DNA of 64,000 nucleotides from Ottowia testudinis (GTDB taxonomy: Bacteria > Pseudomonadota > Gammaproteobacteria > Burkholderiales > Burkholderiaceae_C), in the NCBI RefSeq assembly GCF_017498525.1, contig NZ_CP071796.1, positions 3,534,001 through 3,598,000 on the forward strand, written 5' to 3'. Numbering within the stretch: the stretch's first letter is position 1; the number at the start of each line of letters is the position of its first letter. Below the pieces are notes generated by a model that searched no databases, was not told the origin of the DNA, and was given only the letters and a program-made list of their open reading frames with translations. A program made the translations under genes and the position numbers. Below are positions 56,639-64,000 of the stretch, one piece after another.

Positions 56639-57724
56639 ATGATTCGCCACGCCCTACGGCTTCAACTTGCCCGATACGCTGAACGCATCGCCGAGCTCGA
56701 CTACCTGCTTAGTCAACCGGACGTCATGTCCGACATGGCACAGTTCTTGAAATTGTCGCGCGAGCACACAGAAATATCAGGTATCGCCGTCAAGTGGCAG
56801 CGTTACCAGCAGCGCGAAGCGGATGTAGGCGCTGCGCACGGCATGCTGCTCGACCCGGACATGGCCGGCTTGGCACGCGATGAAATCGCCGAGGCCGAGG
56901 CCGAGCTGGCCACGCTCGAAGCCGAGCTCCAGCGCATGCTCCTCCCCAAGGACCCCGATGACGCCCGCAACGCCTTCATCGAGATCCGCGCTGGCACCGG
57001 GGGCGACGAATCGGCTCTGTTCGCGGGCGATCTGGCGCGCATGTACACGCGCTATGCCGCCAACCAGGGTTGGCACGTGGAAGTCATGAGCGAGTCGCCC
57101 GCGGAATTGGGCGGCTACAAGGAGGTGGTGCTGCGCATCGAGGGCGATGGCGTGTATGGCCAGATGCGCTTTGAATCCGGCGGCCACCGCGTGCAGCGGG
57201 TGCCGGTGACCGAGACGCAAGGCCGCATCCACACGAGCGCCGCCACGGTGGCCGTGATGCCCGAGCCGGACGAGGCCGAGGCGATCACGCTCAACCCGGC
57301 GGATTTGCGCATCGACACCTTTCGGGCCTCGGGCGCGGGTGGTCAGCACATCAACAAGACCGATTCCGCCGTGCGCGTGGTGCATTTGCCCACCGGTATC
57401 GTCGCCGAATGCCAGGACGGCCGCAGCCAGCATGCCAACAAGGCGAAGGCGCTGCAGGTGCTGCAGGCACGCATTCAAGAAAAGGAGCGCAGCGAGCGCG
57501 CCACCAAGGAAGCGGCCACGCGCAAGGGCTTGATTGGCAGCGGCGACCGCAGCGACCGCATTCGCACCTACAACTTTCCGCAGGGACGCCTGACCGATCA
57601 CCGCATCAACCTGACGCTGTACAAGCTGGCGCTGGTGATGGAAGGCGATTTGTCCGATGTGATCGACGCCTTGCGCGCGGCGCGCGAAGCGGAGCAAATG
57701 GCCGAGTTGGAGGGCGCCGTTTGA
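56639..57724 (+). CDS. prfA: Peptide chain release factor 1
   Basis: Release factor that ends translation at UAA and UAG. The product has 361 residues. [23 protein letters not shown] opens domain 2. The stop-codon-reading region is near [15 protein letters not shown], the catalytic GGQ is in [21 protein letters not shown], and [19 protein letters not shown] is conserved. The GGQ glutamine is the target of PrmC, encoded downstream. The start has no clear ribosome site. Normally it follows hemA; here a pilin cluster and two terminators lie upstream, so it needs its own promoter. Confidence 0.97.
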   Translation: MIRHALRLQLARYAERIAELDYLLSQPDVMSDMAQFLKLSREHTEISGIAVKWQRYQQREADVGAAHGMLLDPDMAGLARDEIAEAEAELATLEAELQRMLLPKDPDDARNAFIEIRAGTGGDESALFAGDLARMYTRYAANQGWHVEVMSESPAELGGYKEVVLRIEGDGVYGQMRFESGGHRVQRVPVTETQGRIHTSAATVAVMPEPDEAEAITLNPADLRIDTFRASGAGGQHINKTDSAVRVVHLPTGIVAECQDGRSQHANKAKALQVLQARIQEKERSERATKEAATRKGLIGSGDRSDRIRTYNFPQGRLTDHRINLTLYKLALVMEGDLSDVIDALRAAREAEQMAELEGAV

Positions 57725-57891
57725 CGGCAAACGCGAACCGTGTGAAAGCCGCCGCGATTGAGGATTGACGTGCCTCTGGCCGCCCCTGCCCACCCCGGCT
57801 CCCCACCCAAAAGCGCGGGCGAGCGGCACTATCATGGCCCTTCATCGTCCGATGAACCGCCTTTTGATTGCCCTTGGAGAGGAATACCGAC

Positions 57892-58290
57892 ATGCGCTCG
57901 CCGTTCTCTGCGTTGAAGCCTCACCTTGCCACCCGCTGCGGCCGCGCGCTCGCCGTGGGCGCCGCGTTGCTGGTCACCGGCTGCACCGGCGGCACGCCCT
58001 GGGGTGCCACGCCGCAGAACCTGCCGCAAGTGACGTTGCCGCGTCTCGAGCACATCCCCGCGCACGTGGATGCCGGCACCAACGCCGGCGCACAACGGCT
58101 GGCCGAGCGGGTGCGCGCGGCGCTGGCGGCGCAGCCGGCCCTCAGCGCAGTGCAGGTCGAGGGCTACGAGGGCGGCCTGATCATCCTGAGCGGCACGGCG
58201 CCCTCGCCTGCCGGCCGCGCGCAGGCCGTGCAGTTGGCGCGCCAGGTGGTCGGCGTGCGCGAGGTGGTCGATCGCCTGGCCGGCCGCTGA
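57892..58290 (+). CDS. BON-domain lipoprotein
   Basis: A 132-residue envelope protein. The signal peptide ends in the lipobox LVTGC, so it is probably a lipoprotein. The C-terminal half is a BON-type domain: AERVRAALAAQPALSAVQV, EGGLIILSGTAPSP, and AVQLARQVVGVREVVDRLAG. BON domains bind membranes or peptidoglycan-linked partners. ATG 57892 has a good ribosome site (GGAGAGG) and removes a TTG-started extension. It lies between prfA and prmC, which are often adjacent. Confidence 0.83.
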   Translation: MRSPFSALKPHLATRCGRALAVGAALLVTGCTGGTPWGATPQNLPQVTLPRLEHIPAHVDAGTNAGAQRLAERVRAALAAQPALSAVQVEGYEGGLIILSGTAPSPAGRAQAVQLARQVVGVREVVDRLAGR

Positions 58291-58307
58291 AACCGGGTTT
58301 TCAATAA

Positions 58308-58353
58308 AAAACGGCTCTAGCGCTCGCCCTTAAAGCGCGAGCAGCTATCAATT
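58308..58353 (-). repeat. REP-like palindrome, copy 13
   Basis: On the minus strand: AAAATTGATAGCTGCTCGCG, then CTTTAAGGGCGAGCGCTAGAGCC. It ends at the base before the prmC start codon. Confidence 0.8.
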
Positions 58354-59226
58354 TTGAATCGCTTGAATCTGTCGTTGGCCGAGGCTCTGAAAACGCTGCA
58401 AGCACGCGGCCTGCCGCGCCACGAAGCGCAGATGCTGTTGCTGCACGTGCTGGATCAGCCGACGCATGCGCGCGCCTGGCTGTTGGCGCACGACACCGAT
58501 GCCGTCGCCACCGACGCGCTGCTGCGCGTGCAGGCGCTGGCCGCGCGCCGCCTGGCGGGCGAGCCGATGGCTTATCTCACCGGCAGCAAGGCGTTTCATG
58601 GTCTGCAGCTGCAGGTGGATGCGCGCGTGCTGGACCCGCGCGACGACACTGAAACCCTGGTCGAGTGGGCACTCACGCTGCTGCCCCCCCAAGATACCGC
58701 GCGCGTGCTGGATCTGGGTACCGGCAGTGGCGCCGTGGCACTGGCGATTGCCCACCAGCGCCCGTTGGCGCACGTCACGGCGGTCGACGCCAGCGCGGAC
58801 GCCCTGACGGTGGCCACCGCCAACGCACACCGGCTGGGTCTGCCGGTACAGATGCTGATGGGCGACTGGTTTACACCGCTGGCGGACGAACGCTTCGACC
58901 TCATCGTCAGCAACCCGCCCTACATCGCCGCTGGCGACCCGCATCTGCCCGCGCTGGCGCACGAACCGCGCCAGGCGCTGGTGAGCGGCGCGGACGGGCT
59001 GGACGACCTTCGCCGCATCATCGCCGCCGCGCCTGGGCATCTGGTGCCCGGCGGCTGGCTTCTGCTGGAGCATGGTTGGGATCAAGCCGCCGCCGTGCAG
59101 GCGCTGCTGGCCGAGGCGGGTCTGCAGCACGTGCAATCGCGCCGCGATCTTGCGGGCATCCTGCGCTGCTCGGGCGGGCAACGCGCGCCGGGCGGCGGTC
59201 AGTCGAGCGAAAAACTGTCGATCTGA
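58354..59226 (+). CDS. prmC: Release factor glutamine methyltransferase PrmC
   Basis: A SAM-dependent enzyme of 290 residues that methylates the GGQ glutamine of release factors. The N-terminal helical domain includes LPRHEAQMLLLHVLD and RLAGEPMAYLTGSKAF. The SAM site is VLDLGTGSGAVALAIA, and the catalytic NPPY is in LIVSNPPYIAAGDPHL. LLEHGWDQAAAVQ follows. The start appears to be TTG at 58354, next to a REP-like repeat, with no clear ribosome site. The C-terminus runs about 17 residues past the normal end (RDLAGILRCSGGQ) and overlaps the convergent SEC-C gene by 28 bases. Confidence 0.94.
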   Translation: MNRLNLSLAEALKTLQARGLPRHEAQMLLLHVLDQPTHARAWLLAHDTDAVATDALLRVQALAARRLAGEPMAYLTGSKAFHGLQLQVDARVLDPRDDTETLVEWALTLLPPQDTARVLDLGTGSGAVALAIAHQRPLAHVTAVDASADALTVATANAHRLGLPVQMLMGDWFTPLADERFDLIVSNPPYIAAGDPHLPALAHEPRQALVSGADGLDDLRRIIAAAPGHLVPGGWLLLEHGWDQAAAVQALLAEAGLQHVQSRRDLAGILRCSGGQRAPGGGQSSEKLSI

Positions 59227-61931
59227 AGCGCCCCACCGGCACCGCCACGCTGGCGCGCCAAGCGGGCGGGCAACACAGCTTGCCACAGATCGGCCAGTGC
59301 CATTGCGATCTGCTCGGCAGTGTCGGCGGTGACGGCTGGCACGTCCAGGCCCTGCAGCAGCGGCTGGCCGTCGTCCTGCAGGGGCTGCCAGACTGGCGCA
59401 TCGCCGCTTGCGGCGCCCGTTGCGCGCGGCGCGCGGGCGGCCAGGGCGTAGAGCACGGAAAAGGCGCTGGCCTTGCCTGCCGGCCGGGCCTGCACCGGGC
59501 GCCCGGCGCGGCGCCAGCCGGCGGCGCCCAGTTCAGCGGCCTGCACGAAACCCGCGGCCCAGGTGTGCAACGCCTGCTGGCGCGTCACCTCGTCATCGCC
59601 TGCCGCCAGCTCGTCCGCCAGCGCCGGCAGCGGCATGGCCATGCCCGCCTGCGCGTTGGCCAGCGGCGCGTTGAGGCTGTTGTACAGGCGCATGATGGCG
59701 TCCAGATCGGTGTTGAGGGCCTTCAGTTGCGCGGCCTGGGTCTTGGGCAGCGCGCGGGTGCGCCAATCCAGCACCGATGGCACCCAGCGCCCCGGCATCA
59801 GCATGTCGGGCGACCAGGCGATGGCGGTCAGAAAGCCGTGCAAACGCGGCCAGTCGTAGTGGCCCTGCAGGTGCTGGCGCATCGGCGCGGGCAGGGCCAG
59901 GTCCTCGGTGCTGGTGCCGCCGGCCAACAAGCCGCCCTTGGTGGCACTTTTTTTGGCTCGCGTCTTGCGTGCCGGCTTGGCCGTCAGCTTCAGGCCCTTC
60001 GACCACGCCAGCGCGCCGCTCTTCACCCATGCGGCCCGGGCCTGGGTGCGGTAGTCGAAGGCGGCCAGTTCGCCACCCACGGGGATACCGGGGCCGCCGC
60101 TGTCCGGCGGCGCGTCCAGCACGTCGGGCCACAGCGCGAGCATGAAGGCGGGGTATTCGGCGTGGGCCGCGGCCAGCACGGCGGCGGCTTCGTCATGGCG
60201 GCCCAGCGTGTACAGCGCCAGTGCGCGCCGATGTTGCGCGGGCGGCCAGTCGCCAGGGTATTGGTCGAGCAGCGCCAGGGCATCGGCCGGACGGCCCTGC
60301 GCGGTGTAGGCCTGCACCACCTCGTCGCGCCAACCGTGGTTGTCGATGGGGTTGAGGGCCAGACTCCATTCGGCCAGCGCCAGCACGTCGCGCTGCGTGG
60401 CGTGGCCCACGTCAATGGCTTGCGCCAGCAGGCGCAGCAGCGGCTGGGTGGCGGGGTGCGTCCATTCGGCGCCCAGCCGCGCCTGGCGCGCGGCGGCGGC
60501 GTCGGGGGCCTGATGCCACAGCGCGCGCAGCAGGCGCAGCGCGTGCTCGGCCAGGCGCCAGGCGGATTGCCGTTCGGCGGGGCCGTCGTCCTCGGTCAGG
60601 CGCTCTTGCGCGGCCAGCAGCAGGTCATCCATCACCTGCACGCTCAGCCAGCCCTGGGGGCTGATGCGCAGGAATTCGGTGGCCCACACGGCGTCTTCGA
60701 TCAGCACGCCGGCATCACCGACCAGCAGCGTGGCATCGGGCTTGCCGACCGGAAAGCGCCGCTGCCAGCGCCGCTCGATGGCCGACAGGGTGCGCGCCGG
60801 GCGCACGCGCAGCCAGCTCATGCTGGCCACGAGGGCGTCAACGCCCGCCTCGGCCTCGGCAGCCTTCAGGCGCCGCGCGCCGCGTCGCGGCGGGCCCTGG
60901 GTGTCGATGTGGTAGAGCGCGCGGGCGGCGTCGGCGTCCAGCTCGGCCGGCGCCTGCGCGCACAAGGCCAGCCAGGCGGCCGTGATCTCGTCGGCATCGG
61001 CGCTGCCGGCGTGCTCCAGCTCGTCGTACACCGCGCGCAGGCCATGCTCGGCCAGTTGCAGCAGCACCTGCGCCAGTTCGTCGAAGCCGCCACGGCGCGC
61101 CTTGGCCGCCAGCAGCGGGCCGCGCAGCCGGGCTTCGTCGGCCCGGCCCTCGTGCAGCAGGGTGATGAGTTCCAGGTGCAGCAGTTGCGGGTCGTCCGGT
61201 GCGTCACGCTGAACCTGCTTGAACAAGGCCCAGGCCTGGGCGAAATTGCCTTCGTCGGCCAACATGCTCACTTCGCGGCAGCGCGCGGCGGTGGCCAGCG
61301 TCTTGTCGCGGCTGCGGCCGATTTGGCGCACCAGCGCGAAGCGCCGCTCCTGCCAGCCCAGCTGCTGCATGGCGCCCATCAGAACCTCGAAGGCCGGCTC
61401 GTGCCGCGCATCCAGGCCATCGGGTGGATCGAACAGCGGCAGCAGCACGCGCGCGACCTGCTCGGGGCGGCCCTCATCCATCCAGAACATGGCCGCCTGC
61501 GCCAACGCCTGCGGCGGCAATGCCCGCACGCTGGCGGGGGCCAGCGCGTCAGGGGGCGCGTGCTGAATGGCCAGCGCCAGCAGCGTGGGCGCATCAAACG
61601 GCAGCGGCACGCTGGCCCAGGTGGCGCAGCAGTGCTTGTACTTGCGGCCCGAGCCGCAGTAGCAGGGGTCGTTGCGCTCCAGCTTGGGCAGCCCGCGCGG
61701 GCGCCAACGCTCGTGCGGCATGGGCACGGCGGCCCACAGCGTGCGCGCCACGGCACGCGCGGCTCGCGGATCGGCATCGGGCGCACGGGCGCCGGGCATG
61801 GGGCCGTCGGGGCCGGCGAACCAGTCGCAAAACGCTGACAGCGATTCGCCCTGCAGCAGGCGAGAGAACATGGCGTCGACCGTGCGCTCGTTGGCGCCGG
61901 CATCGCGGCGGGGCAGGTCAAACAGGCTCAT
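59199..61931 (-). CDS. SEC-C-motif protein, 910 residues, function unknown
   Basis: A large cytoplasmic protein. Residues about 80-102 hold a SEC-C zinc motif (LERNDPCYCGSGRKYKHCC), the same type as at the C-terminus of SecA. Most of the rest is helical and Ala/Leu-rich, with repeats of about 35 residues that recall TPR-type folds (AQALFKQVQ-like units; RPADALALLDQYPGDWPPAQ). There is a Lys-rich patch KPARKTRAKKSATKGG near residue 650. No enzymatic motif is visible. Its ATG overlaps the stop of the methyltransferase gene (ATGA), so they are co-translated, and its 3' end overlaps prmC in the opposite direction. Confidence 0.8.
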   Translation of the reverse strand: MSLFDLPRRDAGANERTVDAMFSRLLQGESLSAFCDWFAGPDGPMPGARAPDADPRAARAVARTLWAAVPMPHERWRPRGLPKLERNDPCYCGSGRKYKHCCATWASVPLPFDAPTLLALAIQHAPPDALAPASVRALPPQALAQAAMFWMDEGRPEQVARVLLPLFDPPDGLDARHEPAFEVLMGAMQQLGWQERRFALVRQIGRSRDKTLATAARCREVSMLADEGNFAQAWALFKQVQRDAPDDPQLLHLELITLLHEGRADEARLRGPLLAAKARRGGFDELAQVLLQLAEHGLRAVYDELEHAGSADADEITAAWLALCAQAPAELDADAARALYHIDTQGPPRRGARRLKAAEAEAGVDALVASMSWLRVRPARTLSAIERRWQRRFPVGKPDATLLVGDAGVLIEDAVWATEFLRISPQGWLSVQVMDDLLLAAQERLTEDDGPAERQSAWRLAEHALRLLRALWHQAPDAAAARQARLGAEWTHPATQPLLRLLAQAIDVGHATQRDVLALAEWSLALNPIDNHGWRDEVVQAYTAQGRPADALALLDQYPGDWPPAQHRRALALYTLGRHDEAAAVLAAAHAEYPAFMLALWPDVLDAPPDSGGPGIPVGGELAAFDYRTQARAAWVKSGALAWSKGLKLTAKPARKTRAKKSATKGGLLAGGTSTEDLALPAPMRQHLQGHYDWPRLHGFLTAIAWSPDMLMPGRWVPSVLDWRTRALPKTQAAQLKALNTDLDAIMRLYNSLNAPLANAQAGMAMPLPALADELAAGDDEVTRQQALHTWAAGFVQAAELGAAGWRRAGRPVQARPAGKASAFSVLYALAARAPRATGAASGDAPVWQPLQDDGQPLLQGLDVPAVTADTAEQIAMALADLWQAVLPARLARQRGGAGGALQIDSFSLD

Positions 61932-62905
61932 GATGGGTCGACTTCCTGGACGATACTTTCGGGCGCGGGCGCGGCGCTGGCGGCCAGTGCCGGATAGCGC
62001 AGCGGCAGCAACGTCTGCAGGCCAAATTGCCCCAGCAGCGCGCGCAGCCGCTCGCCCGCGCTGCGCTTTTTGTGGCCGGTGTGGCGGGCGATGATCAGCT
62101 CGTTCTTCAGGCTGTGTTCCCAGCCGACCAACTCGGTCACGGTGACGCTGTAGCCCTGCGATTCGAGGTACAGGCAGCGCAGCACGTTGGTCAGTTGGCT
62201 GCCCATCTCACGCGTGTGCAGCGGGTGGCGCCACAGCTCGGCCAGCGGCGTACGCGACAGCTGCAGCGCCTTGTGCTGGCGCAGGCTGGCGGCCAGTTCG
62301 GCCTGGCAGCAGGGCACCAGCACCAGGGCCTGCGCGTGTTTCGCCAGGCCGAAGGCGATGGCGTCGTCGGTGGCGGTGTCGCAGGCGTGCAGCGCGGTCA
62401 CCACGTCGATGCGCGCGGGCAGATCGGCGTCTTGCGCCGCGTCGGCCGCGGCGATGTTCAGAAAGCGCATGCGCTCGAAGCCCAGCCGCTCAGCCAGCGC
62501 GCGCGAGCGCTCCACCAGCTCGGCCCGCGTCTCGATGCCGTACACCATGCCGCTGCCCTGCCCTTTGAGCAGCAAGTCGTACAGGATGAAGCCCAGGTAC
62601 GACTTGCCGGCGCCGTGGTCGGCCAGCGTCAGCTCGCCCGCGTGCGGCGTGGTCTCGGCCACGATTTTTTCGATGAACTGCACCAGATGATCGACCTGCT
62701 TGAGCTTGCGGCGCGAATCCTGGTTGAGCCGGCCATCGCGGGTGAGGATGTGCAGCGCTTTCAGCAGCTCGACGGACTGCCCGGGGCGCAGTTCGGCCAG
62801 CACCGCGGCTTCGGCATCTTTTGGGCCGCTGGCGCTTTCTGGACGCGCGCGAGCAGCTATAAAATCAGAAGCATCATGGCGGGGACGGGCGGGCGAACGC
62901 TTCAT
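61928..62905 (-). CDS. SAM-dependent methyltransferase (Methyltransf_32-like)
   Basis: A 325-residue class I methyltransferase. KQVDHLVQFIEKIV leads into the SAM-binding segment LTLADHGAGKSYLGFIL, an unusual motif I with DHGAGKS, then VYGIETRAELVERSRALA and VTALHACDTATDDAI. VLVPCCQAELA is reminiscent of the GSTCD/YjiN-type RNA methyltransferase-like group. The target is unknown. ATGA overlaps join it to DUF1415 upstream and the SEC-C gene downstream. Residues about 10-30 (DASDFIAARARPESASG) are encoded by a REP-like repeat, so the N-terminus is atypical. Confidence 0.85.
   Translation of the reverse strand: MKRSPARPRHDASDFIAARARPESASGPKDAEAAVLAELRPGQSVELLKALHILTRDGRLNQDSRRKLKQVDHLVQFIEKIVAETTPHAGELTLADHGAGKSYLGFILYDLLLKGQGSGMVYGIETRAELVERSRALAERLGFERMRFLNIAAADAAQDADLPARIDVVTALHACDTATDDAIAFGLAKHAQALVLVPCCQAELAASLRQHKALQLSRTPLAELWRHPLHTREMGSQLTNVLRCLYLESQGYSVTVTELVGWEHSLKNELIIARHTGHKKRSAGERLRALLGQFGLQTLLPLRYPALAASAAPAPESIVQEVDPS
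62824..62875 (-). repeat. REP-like palindrome, copy 14 (inside a gene)
   Basis: On the minus strand: TTCTGATTTTATAGCTGCTC, then GCGCGCGTCCAGAAAGCGCCAGCGG. It lies near the 5' end of the methyltransferase gene on the same strand and keeps its frame open. Confidence 0.75.
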
Positions 62906-63495
62906 GATGCGCTGCGCCCCGGCGCGCTGGCGCTCACGTCCAGCGCGGCCCAGCCTGCCTCGCCCAGCTTCTGCAGGGTGGCCATGTTGGCTTCGTAAAT
63001 CGTTTCGGCCTCGGGAAAGGCAGCGACCGCGCGATCGATGCTCTCTTCGCGGATCAGATGCAGCGTCGGGTAGGGCGACCGGTTGGTGGCGTTGGTGATG
63101 TCGTCTTCATCGGTGCCCGCGAACTGAAAGCGCGGGTGAAACGGGGCGATCTGCAGCGTGCCGTGCAGGTCCAGCTCGGTCAGCAGCGCGTCGGCTTCGT
63201 CCAGCAGATCGTTGAAATCGAGGAAGTCGTCGAAACCCTGGGGTGCCATCAGCAGCGTGGTGTCGCGCTCGGCGGCCTTCAGCGCGATCAGGGCCTGCAG
63301 CTCGGCACGCAGCGCGGCCAGCAGATCGGGCCGCGCGGCGCTGGTGCACACGGCGTAGTGGATCTGCCCCTTGGCGTGCGGCGCCTTGGCAAACGGGCAC
63401 AGGTTGAGGCCGATCACGGCGCGTTCCAGCCAGCGGCGCGTGTCAGCGATGATGGTGCCGATCGGCACGGGGTGGGCTTCAATGTCGGTGCGCAT
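62902..63495 (-). CDS. DUF1415 protein
   Basis: A 197-residue protein of the DUF1415 family, function unknown. TRRWLERAVIGLNLCPFAKAP with its conserved Cys, then IHYAVCTSA, GFDDFLDFNDLLDEADALL, GTLQIAPFHPRFQFAGT and NRSPYPTLHLIREESIDRAV are the family hallmarks in order. ATG 63495 is preferred over an extended frame. Its stop overlaps the methyltransferase ATG (ATGA). It is first in a three-gene run whose members all have unknown roles. Confidence 0.92.
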   Translation of the reverse strand: MRTDIEAHPVPIGTIIADTRRWLERAVIGLNLCPFAKAPHAKGQIHYAVCTSAARPDLLAALRAELQALIALKAAERDTTLLMAPQGFDDFLDFNDLLDEADALLTELDLHGTLQIAPFHPRFQFAGTDEDDITNATNRSPYPTLHLIREESIDRAVAAFPEAETIYEANMATLQKLGEAGWAALDVSASAPGRSAS

Positions 63496-63535
63496 GGGTC
63501 GATTGTGCCTGCGGGTGACACCTCCGAAACACTCC

Positions 63536-63590
63536 TCATTTGATAGCTGATCGCGCTTGATCAGCAAGCGCCAGGGCCTGATTTGATGCA
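63536..63590 (+). repeat. REP-like palindrome, copy 15
   Basis: TCATTTGATAGCTGATCGCG, then CTTGATCAGCAAGCGCCAGGGCC. It covers the stop codon and last 17 codons of the MFS gene on the minus strand. Confidence 0.8.
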
Positions 63591-64000
63591 TGCCGCCGTC
63601 CGGTCAGTGCCGCCAGCAGCGCGCCGGCCGCGCAGCATGCGCCTGTCAGCACCCAAGTGAACTGCCAGCCGCCCGCCTGGCTCGCGACCCAGGCCACCAG
63701 CGGCGGGCCGCTGACTTGCCCCACGGCCGACCATTGCTGCATCCAGCCGACGGTGGTGGAGATGCTGCGCTCGCCCGGCGCCAGCGTGGGCGCCAAGGCG
63801 AACAGCGTGCCGGGAATCAGCCCGCCAACACTAGAAAACAGCAGCGCGCCCGCATAGCGCAGCGGCGCGCTGCCGGCCGCTGACGCGCCAAAGGCCAGCC
63901 ACGCGCCCAGCGCCATGGCGGCAAAGCCCGCCCACAGCAATACCTGGGGCCGCACGCCGCGCGCCAGCAGGCGCCCGGCGGCGATGTTGCCGGTGATGTT
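63536..64000 (-). CDS. MFS transporter, C-terminal part (window edge)
   Basis: The last 154 residues of a major-facilitator transporter; the rest lies beyond the right edge. Four or five membrane helices are visible (VLLWAGFAAMALGAWLAFGA, GALLFSSVGGLIPGTLFAL, FTWVLTGACCAAGALLAAL). APTLAPGERSISTTVGWMQQW and GQVSGPPLVAWVAS lie between them, the latter recalling the GPPLGG-type motif of the second half. The final residues ASNQALALADQARSAIK and the stop are encoded by a REP-like palindrome, so the gene's natural end may have been replaced. The substrate is unknown. Confidence 0.85.
   Translation of the reverse strand, partial: NITGNIAAGRLLARGVRPQVLLWAGFAAMALGAWLAFGASAAGSAPLRYAGALLFSSVGGLIPGTLFALAPTLAPGERSISTTVGWMQQWSAVGQVSGPPLVAWVASQAGGWQFTWVLTGACCAAGALLAALTGRRHASNQALALADQARSAIK

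Noticed and set aside
58665-61838. 1057-residue open frame on the plus strand opposite the SEC-C gene
   Set aside because: It is antisense to a recognisable gene, very rich in Arg, Gly and Gln, has no domain, and follows from GC-rich codon bias.

Overview
The window is about 64 kb of GC-rich chromosome (high sixties per cent G+C by eye) from a betaproteobacterium, most likely a member of the Comamonadaceae (Burkholderiales). The placement rests on gene order (rhodanese-grxC-secB-gpsA; DUF971-ubiE-Tim44-ubiJ-ubiB; fmdB-DUF502-aspS-nudB; hemA, prfA, prmC) and on many copies of a short palindrome, ATAGCTGC..GCGCTTG..CAAGCGC..GCAGC, of a type I associate with Comamonadaceae intergenic regions. 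The species cannot be named from the sequence alone. I found no tRNA, rRNA or CRISPR array, and no phage structural genes.

Layout. 1-1840: an IS110-type transposase cut at the window edge, frameshifted, and broken by a complete 873-bp IS5-family element with 15-bp inverted repeats and a TAA target duplication. 1906-5462: GntP-type permease, panC, a repeat-rich gap and a YidB-like protein. 5580-8116 (minus): gpsA, secB, grxC and a membrane-anchored rhodanese. 8257-14643: gpmA, ctpA, a MoeB/HesA-type adenylyltransferase, a single-domain response regulator, a NarL-type regulator divergent from a CHASE3-like histidine kinase, and a DUF883 protein. 14938-17465: a DUF4124 protein divergent from a SulP transporter, then about 550 bp of non-coding repeats.

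18017-31069 is almost wholly minus-strand housekeeping: folE with a BLUF photoreceptor gene 2 bp downstream, an EEP-family nuclease/phosphatase, nudB, yqjDEK-like genes, aspS, DUF502, fmdB, a sodium/solute symporter, and the ubiquinone genes ubiB, ubiJ, a Tim44-like gene and ubiE. Then come an AI-2E-type permease, a lipoprotein and a 1289-residue FAD/Fe-S oxidoreductase.

37008-41798 is a plus-strand four-gene module: anchored substrate-binding-like protein, TelA, a lipoprotein joining a substrate-binding domain to a VWA domain, and an XpaC-like membrane protein. It is the best candidate here for an under-described system. 41954-47500 is a glycerol-3-phosphate uptake cluster (ugpB-A-E-C-Q) with two long hairpin repeats between its genes and a collapsed alcohol-dehydrogenase remnant.

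47857-59226 carries hemA, prfA and prmC, but about 7.2 kb of AT-richer type IV minor-pilin genes (fimT, pilV, pilW, pilX, pilY1, pilE) lies between hemA and prfA. None of the short palindromes occurs in that insert, although about sixteen are scattered elsewhere. The window closes with a minus-strand operon joined by ATGA overlaps (DUF1415, a methyltransferase, a SEC-C protein) and the 3' part of an MFS transporter.
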